Assembly: GCA_013150955.1 (NCBI GenBank)
Contig: JAADJD010000030.1
Location: forward strand, 779-41,732
Reading direction: 5' to 3'
Length of the DNA stretch: 40,954 bases
DNA from: Calditrichota bacterium
GTDB lineage: Bacteria; Calditrichota; Calditrichia; RBG-13-44-9; J042
Position 1 is the stretch's first letter. Every line of letters begins with the position of its first letter. Below are positions 35,334 to 40,954 of the stretch, piece after piece. The notes under the pieces were generated by a model. The model had not been told where the DNA came from, did not search any database, and was given only the letters and a program-made list of their open reading frames with translations. The position numbers were made by a program, and so were the translations under genes.

Positions 35334-36062
35334 ATGAGGTTTTCATCGAAGTCTCGTGCCCGTCAATACGTCTGGGATTTGCTGGTCGAGCAACGGGTTG
35401 CGCGTTTCCCGTTGCCGCCGCACGGACGGATTCCCAATTTCAAAGGGGCGGAAGCAGCTGCCCGCCGGCTGTTTGATTTGCCTCTATTCCAGCATGTGAA
35501 GCGCCTGAAAGTCAATCCGGATGCCCCTCAGCGTTACGTGCGACAACTGGCGCTGGAAAAGGGCATTGTGGTGTACATGCCCACACCGCGGTTACGCGGC
35601 GGATTTTTCAAATTGGATCCCGCACAGATCCCTCCCAGTAAATATGCAGAAGCCGCTCAATTGAGTCGTTGCCAGCGTTGGGCCATCCCGGTGCCTTTGA
35701 AAGACATGCCTCCGGTGGATGCCATCGTCACCGGATCGGTGGCAGTCACCCGTGAGGGGAAACGATGCGGCAAGGGTGAGGGATACGGAGATCTGGAATA
35801 TGCCATTTTACGGGAGCTGGGATATCCGGAAGTCCCGGTCGTCACCACCGTTCATCCGCTTCAGATTGTAGATGATTTTCCCCGAGACGAAAATGACCTC
35901 CCGTTGCACTGGATTGTTACGCCGCATGAAATCATCCCGGTTGAACACCCGTTCCCTGCTCCACGAGGCATCGATTGGGATCGGCTCCCTGCGGATGCCC
36001 TGAAAACGATGCCCATTCTGCAGGAACTCTATCAATCCAAATACGCATCCGGCAAAAACTGA
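35334..36062 (+). CDS. 5-formyltetrahydrofolate cyclo-ligase-like protein
   Basis: A 242-residue protein of the MTHFS fold. Family features are KSRARQYVWDLL at the start, VVYMPTPRL, and the block DAIVTGSVAVTREGKRCGKG followed by GYGDLEYAIL. This last block corresponds to the family's D-x-G-x-R-xGxGxGYYD motif, but with GYGDLE in place of GYYD. True cyclo-ligases convert 5-formyl-THF to methenyl-THF with ATP. The changed motif and greater length suggest one of the related divergent groups, so activity on folate is uncertain. The ribosome binding site is weak. Confidence 0.8.
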   Translation: MRFSSKSRARQYVWDLLVEQRVARFPLPPHGRIPNFKGAEAAARRLFDLPLFQHVKRLKVNPDAPQRYVRQLALEKGIVVYMPTPRLRGGFFKLDPAQIPPSKYAEAAQLSRCQRWAIPVPLKDMPPVDAIVTGSVAVTREGKRCGKGEGYGDLEYAILRELGYPEVPVVTTVHPLQIVDDFPRDENDLPLHWIVTPHEIIPVEHPFPAPRGIDWDRLPADALKTMPILQELYQSKYASGKN

Positions 36063-36155
36063 TCCACCGATAAATTCGGTCTCCCCATTGAAGAAAAGGT
36101 GCTTTCTCCATTAATTTTTTTTGTTTGGATGGGTTCCATAAAAACGGGGGTGATC

Positions 36156-37607
36156 ATGGATTATCAAACGCAGTTACTGGTGGTCATGGTAGGGTATTTG
36201 ACGGTGTTGATTGCCTGGGGATTGTATCAGGGACGCAAGGTCAAAACGGATGCCGATTACGCCATTGCCGGTCGCAATTTACCGGGATGGGCAGCTGCCC
36301 TGTCGGAACGGGCAACGGGCGAGTCTTCCTGGGCGTTGTTGGGATTACCCGGATTTGCTTATGCCACGGGTATCTCGGGTATCTGGACGGCCATCGGGTG
36401 TGTGGTGGGGATTGTTACCGCATGGTGGGCCATTGCCTGGCGGTTGCGCGATGAAGCCGAGCGCTTCCGTGTAAAAACATTTAGCGAGTACATGGGTAAA
36501 CGCCATCCCGAAATGGAAAAACCCATTCGCCTGGTCGGCAGCCTGACCATCGTTTTCTTTTTCTTTTTTTACGTGGGGGCGCAATTCCTGGGTGGCGGTA
36601 AAACGTTGTATACCATGTTTCATATCCGGCCGGAATGGGGCATGTTGATTACCGCAGCCATCATCGTACCCTATACGGTATATGGCGGGTTCCGCAGTGT
36701 GGTTTATACCGATGTGATTCAGGCGGTGGTGATGATCACCACTTTAATACTGGGGCCGATCGTGGGAATGATTTACATTGCCACCCATCCTGATGTGTAT
36801 GCGTCGACGGTGGTGGGTGCGTTGACCACCGCCGGGGATAAATACACCTCGCTTACAGGTGCCGCTTCCGGGTTTGCGGCGGGGATTGTCATCATGGGGG
36901 GACTGTCCTGGTTTTTTGGGTACCTGGGTGGGCAACCTCAGTTGAGCATGCGTTTTATGGCCATTCGGGATGCCCAACAGGCACGCAAAGGACGAAACAT
37001 CGGCATTGTCTGGACCCTTTTTGCGTATCTGGGTGCCCTGTGCATTGGATGGCTGGGCATCGCCTTATTTGGTCCCCAGGGACTGGATGATCCCGAATAT
37101 GTCATGCCCCGGGTGATGTTAACCATTTTCCCGCCGGCACTGGCCGCCGTTTTAATCACCGGTGCGATCGCTGCCATGATTTCAACTGCAGATTCCCTGT
37201 TGATCCTGTCTTCCACCGAACTCAGCGAGAACTTGCTTCGCGTGGATCGGGATGAAGAGGCCCGTGCGTTGCGACGATCCCGGCTGGTGACCGCATTGTT
37301 GGCCGTCATAGCACTGGGACTGGCCTACGTGTCCCCCTCTAAAATTATTTACACGTTGGTTGGATACGTCTGGGCAGGAATTGGCGGAACCTTTTCCATC
37401 GTAATTTTATTCACCCTGTTCTGGAAGCGGTTTCATGGGCGGGCGGCACTCACGACGATCATTGCGGGAATGGCATTCACCATCCTCTGGATTAGCAGCG
37501 GGATGGAAGAGGTGATCACGGCGCGGGTGATGACCTTTTTGGTTGCGGGAATGGTTGCTGTGGTGTCCACGTTGGCTATGCCCGGATCCTCCATTACCCG
37601 GGAATGA
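36156..37607 (+). CDS. Sodium:solute symporter (PutP-like)
   Basis: A 483-residue inner-membrane protein with about 13 helices of the SSS family. The segments YAIAGRNLPGWAAALSERA and GESSWALLGLPGFAYATG match the PutP (sodium/proline) pattern. Later blocks are TAAIIVPYTVYGGFRSVVY and AAMISTADSLLILSSTEL, the latter in the region that supplies the sodium site. Proline or a similar amino acid is the likely substrate but not proven. The start follows GGGGGTGATC at 36156. The upstream open frame lacks a ribosome binding site. Confidence 0.92.
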   Translation: MDYQTQLLVVMVGYLTVLIAWGLYQGRKVKTDADYAIAGRNLPGWAAALSERATGESSWALLGLPGFAYATGISGIWTAIGCVVGIVTAWWAIAWRLRDEAERFRVKTFSEYMGKRHPEMEKPIRLVGSLTIVFFFFFYVGAQFLGGGKTLYTMFHIRPEWGMLITAAIIVPYTVYGGFRSVVYTDVIQAVVMITTLILGPIVGMIYIATHPDVYASTVVGALTTAGDKYTSLTGAASGFAAGIVIMGGLSWFFGYLGGQPQLSMRFMAIRDAQQARKGRNIGIVWTLFAYLGALCIGWLGIALFGPQGLDDPEYVMPRVMLTIFPPALAAVLITGAIAAMISTADSLLILSSTELSENLLRVDRDEEARALRRSRLVTALLAVIALGLAYVSPSKIIYTLVGYVWAGIGGTFSIVILFTLFWKRFHGRAALTTIIAGMAFTILWISSGMEEVITARVMTFLVAGMVAVVSTLAMPGSSITRE

Positions 37608-37612
37608 TAGCC

Positions 37613-38575
37613 CTACAATCTCCAGCGCCACCAGAACAGTAAATCCCACAGGCTGTATCGGGGAATGGAGCGCAGGGAATACGGTTTACCTGTTAAGATA
37701 GATTGGGCAGCCAGCAGGCCACTCTGAATGGCCGGCCCAATGCCCTCGCCCATATCCACAGTGGCCAGCCCGGCAGAATCGCCAATCAGGTAAATTCGGC
37801 CCTGCTGTGGGATCGTTTGAGGATGCCGTAAAAAGTATTGGTGCCCTTTGTTGGTAAAGGAATGATGGGTGACCAGTCCCGTTTCCACCAGTTTTTGCTG
37901 GAGGGATTGCCAGTGATCGCGCAAATGGTCTCCCTTCGTTTTCAGAGATTGAATTTTGGCGCCAATGCCCACATTCAGGTAACCGTTCCCTTTGGGGACG
38001 TACCACGAATAGCCCGGCAGATCGTTGTCGAAGAACCAGAGGTAGCATTCCGAATCGTGGTAATCGTAGGGGAATTCTTCTTCGAAGGTGGCAATGCGTC
38101 GGGATTCTTCCCGGGGACATTGCCTGGCAAAAAAGGTGTGATAGACCGGACAATTGGTTCCCCCTGCACCGACCAGATAACGGCATCGGTAGGTATCGTC
38201 GATGACAAAATAGTCGCCATCCTGAACAATGTGCCGCACCGTATGGGGCTGAAAGTCCGCACCCGAACGTTGGAGCAGCCAGTGGTCGAACTCATAGCGA
38301 CGAATGGAATATTGGCGTGTGGGCAGGGCAATCCGCTTGCCGCGGATGTGGAAAATCAGTCGGCGCAGGCGGATGAGACTATGGGGATAGTCCCGAGGGT
38401 GAACCCGCAGCAGATGCCAGACCCGTGGGGTTACCCAGCCGGCACAGAGTTTCAGGCGGGGGAAGGATTTCCGATCCAGGACGAGCACCCGCATCCCTGC
38501 CCGTTTTAATGCTCCGGCACAACTGCTCCCCGCCGGCCCTCCCCCCACCACAATCACATCATACTCTTTCTTCAT
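37613..38575 (-). CDS. FAD-dependent oxidoreductase of the geranylgeranyl reductase type
   Basis: A 320-residue flavoprotein. The N-terminus has the FAD-binding VGGGPAGSSCAGALKRAG (about 10-27) followed by VLVLDR. A conserved KLCAGWVTPR comes next, where geranylgeranyl reductases have K-x-CG. The second FAD block is YLIGDSAGLATVDMGEGI, and PGYSWYVPKGNGYLNVGIG is the family's PxGY-W-x-P-K block. Such enzymes reduce isoprenoid chains or related lipids or quinones; the substrate is unknown. AAAGGAAAG precedes the start at 38575. The upstream open frame runs into repeat DNA and is not coding. The 5' end is next to the inverted arm at 38588. Confidence 0.85.
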   Translation of the reverse strand: MKKEYDVIVVGGGPAGSSCAGALKRAGMRVLVLDRKSFPRLKLCAGWVTPRVWHLLRVHPRDYPHSLIRLRRLIFHIRGKRIALPTRQYSIRRYEFDHWLLQRSGADFQPHTVRHIVQDGDYFVIDDTYRCRYLVGAGGTNCPVYHTFFARQCPREESRRIATFEEEFPYDYHDSECYLWFFDNDLPGYSWYVPKGNGYLNVGIGAKIQSLKTKGDHLRDHWQSLQQKLVETGLVTHHSFTNKGHQYFLRHPQTIPQQGRIYLIGDSAGLATVDMGEGIGPAIQSGLLAAQSILTGKPYSLRSIPRYSLWDLLFWWRWRL

Positions 38576-38716
38576 CTTTCCTTTTTCCCTACGAATAACT
38601 CGAATAAAACAAATAAATGCGAATTTTGTGTTTGAATAATATTTAAAACCCAATGCTTATGGATTTTAAAAATCCAAGTTTGTTGTTTGTTTTCATTAGA
38701 AAAGAAAAAATTAAAT

Positions 38717-38884
38717 AAACCCAAATTATGCAATAAATCGCGAATCACACGAATGAAACCAAAAATATCCATAAATTCGCAAATAAACTCTGAAACAAAT
38801 TTTTATCCAGATTTTACTCAATGTATTTTATTATTTTTTTTGTGTTAATTCGTGTCATTCGTAGGCTATTGCTTAATCTGGGAT
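38717..38884 (+). repeat. Full copy of the palindromic repeat overlapping a gene's 3' end
   Basis: From AAACCCAAATTATGCA to GCTTAATCTGGGAT, with TCGCGAATCACACGAATG and TTAATTCGTGTCATTCGTAG as inverted arms. Its right end contains the stop codon of the minus-strand GxxExxY gene. Confidence 0.92.
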
Positions 38885-39283
38885 AAAAACAAAGCGTTCA
38901 TATTCCAAACCAGGATAATGACCAAAATTAACTAATAATCCCAATTGGAAGTGAGATGCGCTTAAGTAATTAATGATTTGCGCTCTGAATTCATCGATTA
39001 AATTCGGTACAGCCTTTATTTCTAAGATGATTTTATCATAACAAATAAAGTCTGGCTTGAATCCCTGTTTTAGAGGAACCCCTTTGTAATTTAATTTCAT
39101 CTCCTGCTGTTCAACGAAGGGAATCTTTCTTAGTTTGAACTCTATTGCCAGGCTTTCCTGATAGACGGCTTCTAAAAAGCCACATCCAAGTGCATTGTAC
39201 ACTTCATAGCAAGCTCCAATAATATTGTAACTTTCCTTCGGATATATGATTTCTTTGTTCGTTTGAGCAATTTTTTTATTCAA
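38873..39283 (-). CDS. GxxExxY protein, PD-(D/E)XK nuclease fold
   Basis: A 136-residue protein with the family signature GFLEAVY (Gly35, Glu38, Tyr41). A restriction-nuclease-like core follows: KPDFI (Asp78) and LEIKA (Glu88, Lys90), then AQIINYL (Gln102), matching a D...ExK pattern. Members are small and often dispersed, with no established function. The start is TTG at 39283 with AGGA 6 nt upstream; no ATG is near. The last codons (IPD and stop) lie in the end of the repeat at 38717-38884. Local DNA is more AT-rich than in neighbouring genes, which suggests transfer. Confidence 0.88.
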   Translation of the reverse strand: MNKKIAQTNKEIIYPKESYNIIGACYEVYNALGCGFLEAVYQESLAIEFKLRKIPFVEQQEMKLNYKGVPLKQGFKPDFICYDKIILEIKAVPNLIDEFRAQIINYLSASHFQLGLLVNFGHYPGLEYERFVFIPD

Positions 39284-39410
39284 CGTTTTTCCTATCCAAA
39301 ATTTAATTTACCAGAACCATTTGAACCAGTGTCTCAAAAAATGTTACAATTTTCTTTTTTGAGAGCGGTGTCGTTCTTTTCGTTTTATTCGGGTGATTCG
39401 TAGGAAAAAA

Positions 39411-40532
39411 TCAGCTAAAGCGGCAGTTGGGTTGTTCGCGGCCGGGTTTGGTCATCACCACCTGCCACAGCTGATTGGTCCGTGCCCGGAAGCTCCCGGC
39501 AGAGCTTAGCAAATAGTACCGCCACATGCGGTAGAAACGTTCTCCATATTTATCTTTTAGCTCTGGCCAGGCGGCTTCAAAATTGCGGTACCAGGCCATC
39601 AATGTGGGATCGTAGTGGGGACCAAAGTTGTGCCAGTCCTCCATCACGAACAGTCCCTCCATGGCCTTCGCCAGCTGGGCAATGGAAGGAATCATCCCGT
39701 TGGGAAAAATATATTTGGTTGTCCAGGCATTGGCTGTAGTGGTACTAACGTTCCCACCTATGGTATGAAAGAAAGCAATTCCGTCGTCCTTTAATGTCCG
39801 GTCTACTACCTCCATGTAAGTTCGGTAGTTCTTATAGCCCACATGTTCCATGATCCCGATGGAGATGACCCGGTCGTATTTGCCCTCCACTTCCCGGTAA
39901 TCCTGTAGCCGCAGCTCTACCGGGAGTCCCTTGCACAGTTCCCTTCCCAGTTCCACCTGCTGGCGGGATACGGTAACACCAACTACCCTGACACCATATT
40001 TTTCGGCGGCATACTTGGCAAACGATCCCCAGCCACAGCCCAATTCCAGCACCGTCATGCCCGGTTCCAGGTTGATTTTTTTGCAAACCAGTTCCAGTTT
40101 GGCTTCCTGGGCTTCGTCCAATGTTTTGGCGTTTTTCCAGTAGGCGCAGGTGTAATTCAGACGTTTGTCCAGCATACGGGTATACAGATCGTTGCCCACG
40201 TCGTAGTGTTTTTCTCCCACCTCGAAGGCGCGTCGTGGAGATTGCAGATTGAACAGTTTGGAGCGTAAAATATGAAGTTTAATTTTCCAGCTGTCTTTCA
40301 CGTACTGATCCAGACGGGCCCGAAGGACTTTGTCGAAGAATTGATCCAGCGCCTCGCAATCCCACCAGCCATCCATGTACGATTCGCCCAGACCCAGGGC
40401 CCCATCACGCAACGCCCGACTGTAAAAATGGGGATTGTGTACCTGAATGTCCCACGGGTTTGGGCCGTTGACCTCGACTCCGGCCATGGCTAATAAATCC
40501 CGTACAATTTTTTCCGCTTTTTGGGTTCCCAT
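39411..40532 (-). CDS. cfa: Cyclopropane-fatty-acyl-phospholipid synthase
   Basis: Cfa adds a methylene group from S-adenosylmethionine to unsaturated acyl chains of membrane lipids. The 373-residue protein is similar in length and order to the E. coli enzyme. It has EKHYDVGNDLY (107-117), the SAM-binding VLELGCGWGSFAKYAA (161-176), YTCAYW with the conserved Cys129, SIGIMEHVG, and the C-terminal YYLLSSAGSFRAR block. GGGAGG precedes the ATG. Its stop codon at 39411-39413 lies 7 bp from the arm of the composite element. Confidence 0.96.
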   Translation of the reverse strand: MGTQKAEKIVRDLLAMAGVEVNGPNPWDIQVHNPHFYSRALRDGALGLGESYMDGWWDCEALDQFFDKVLRARLDQYVKDSWKIKLHILRSKLFNLQSPRRAFEVGEKHYDVGNDLYTRMLDKRLNYTCAYWKNAKTLDEAQEAKLELVCKKINLEPGMTVLELGCGWGSFAKYAAEKYGVRVVGVTVSRQQVELGRELCKGLPVELRLQDYREVEGKYDRVISIGIMEHVGYKNYRTYMEVVDRTLKDDGIAFFHTIGGNVSTTTANAWTTKYIFPNGMIPSIAQLAKAMEGLFVMEDWHNFGPHYDPTLMAWYRNFEAAWPELKDKYGERFYRMWRYYLLSSAGSFRARTNQLWQVVMTKPGREQPNCRFS

Positions 40533-40643
40533 AACCGGCCTCCCATGTTTTGACGCTATAAGTTATGAAAATCCGATCAGATTTCATAGAGATGATGGGA
40601 ATTGATTGGGGAATTGGCAGGAAGAAGGGCAAAATGTGGGCAT

Positions 40644-40812
40644 AAACCTAAATAATGCGTTAAACCACGAATCACGCGAATGAATTCGAATAATGTCAAC
40701 AAAATAGCGAATATATCCAGCAAAACATTTTCATCAGATAGAATCCAGTGCATTTGATTATTTTTGTTGGTGTTCATTCGTGTAATTCGTAGGCTATTGA
40801 ATAATTTGGGAT
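40644..40812 (+). repeat. Full copy of the palindromic repeat abutting a transposase remnant
   Basis: From AAACCTAAATAATGCG to GAATAATTTGGGAT, with ACCACGAATCACGCGAATG and TGTTCATTCGTGTAATTCG as inverted arms. It is upstream of cfa (111 bp from its start) and its right end touches the transposase fragment. Confidence 0.92.
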
Positions 40813-40954
40813 AAAGGATCCGACAAGAAATTCAACTATCATCTACTTGTCGAATCCTACCGCACCCCCAACGGTCCCCGGCAACGCACGCTTTTGTCTT
40901 TAGGCCAACTCTCCCTGCCCCGACAACAGTGGAAGGCACTGGCCAACCGCATCG
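40801..40954 (+). pseudogene. IS1634-like transposase, 5'-truncated and cut by the window end
   Basis: One frame is open from 40801 to the window end and encodes YHLLVESYRTPNG, then PRQRTLLSLG, then LPRQQWKALANRI. This is typical of the N-terminus of IS1634-type (IS4 superfamily) transposases (VESxR...RQRTLLxLG...P..W..LA.RI). It has no ATG or GTG and no early TTG: the frame is closed by TGA at 40798-40800 inside the repeat. The expected first 10 or so residues are therefore missing or replaced by repeat sequence. Whether the rest of the gene is intact lies outside the window. Confidence 0.6.

Larger units (their letters stand above)
38588..39404. mobile_element. Candidate composite element: inverted arms around a repeat copy and a GxxExxY gene
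   Basis: Two 23-nt arms, at 38588-38610 (CCTACGAATAACTCG...) and 39382-39404 (...GGGTGATTCGTAGG), are inverted and agree at 21 of 23 positions. They resemble the arm core of the 170-bp repeat family. Between them lie a full repeat copy and the complete GxxExxY gene. The 817-bp unit fills nearly the whole gap between the FAD-reductase start and the cfa stop codon. That it moves as a unit is inference; no transposase is inside and no target duplication was established. Confidence 0.45.

Noticed and set aside
38576-38653. N-terminal extension of the FAD reductase
   Set aside because: The extra residues are translated repeat-arm DNA (FIRVIRR). The real start follows AAAGGAAAG and puts the FAD motif at the usual distance.

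Overview
The window comes from a diderm (Gram-negative type) bacterium. It has lipoproteins with lipoboxes, a predicted outer-membrane beta-barrel, MurA, TRAP and sodium-symporter inner-membrane transporters, and a complete aa3/caa3-type cytochrome oxidase operon, so aerobic respiration is likely. Base composition, strong AAGGAGG-type ribosome binding sites and the mix of genes would fit an FCB-group lineage (Calditrichota/KSB1/Rhodothermota-like). That placement is inference: there is no rRNA in the window to test it. No tRNA, rRNA, CRISPR array or phage was seen.

Layout. 1-2.1 kb: a TPR-glycosyltransferase-like protein (minus) ending beside two short palindromic repeats. 2.4-6 kb: murA, a possible 32-residue membrane peptide (minus), lipoprotein Cu/Zn superoxide dismutase and an AmrS-type radical SAM protein. 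6-9.2 kb (minus): TRAP subunits DctM and DctQ and an Asp/Glu racemase. 9.3-12.3 kb: a class II aldolase and ribosomal protein S1 with a clear terminator. 12.5-22.3 kb: a small membrane protein, an SDR epimerase, a double VanZ-like protein, and a tightly packed run of TPR lipoprotein, unknown secreted protein, dinB and M1 peptidase fused to a putative beta-barrel, then a second VanZ protein.

23.0-28.4 kb is a respiratory operon: SCO copper chaperone, subunit I (A2-type YSHP motif), subunit III with an extra loop, subunit IV, subunit II fused to cytochrome c, and heme O synthase. 29.1-34.0 kb holds lipoate-dependent metabolism: lpdA, lipB, a 2-oxoacid dehydrogenase E2 with two almost identical lipoyl domains, and lipA. 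These four together make, attach and use lipoyl groups, but no E1 gene is present. 34.4-40.5 kb: a bacterial PH-like membrane protein, a 5-formyl-THF cyclo-ligase-like protein, a sodium:solute symporter, a FAD-dependent reductase, a GxxExxY nuclease-fold protein and cyclopropane fatty acid synthase. The window ends in a 5'-truncated IS1634-like transposase.

The most unusual feature is a family of dispersed repeats of about 170 bp that fills most of the long intergenic gaps. Seven near-complete copies and many loose arms occur in both orientations. Each copy is a long imperfect palindrome with arms of roughly 50 nt rich in CGAAT-type words. Some copies are nested in others. One copy, together with a GxxExxY gene, lies between a further pair of inverted arms, and another abuts the truncated transposase. 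This looks like a MITE-like or REP-like element family, and the GxxExxY protein is a candidate partner. That link is a hypothesis.
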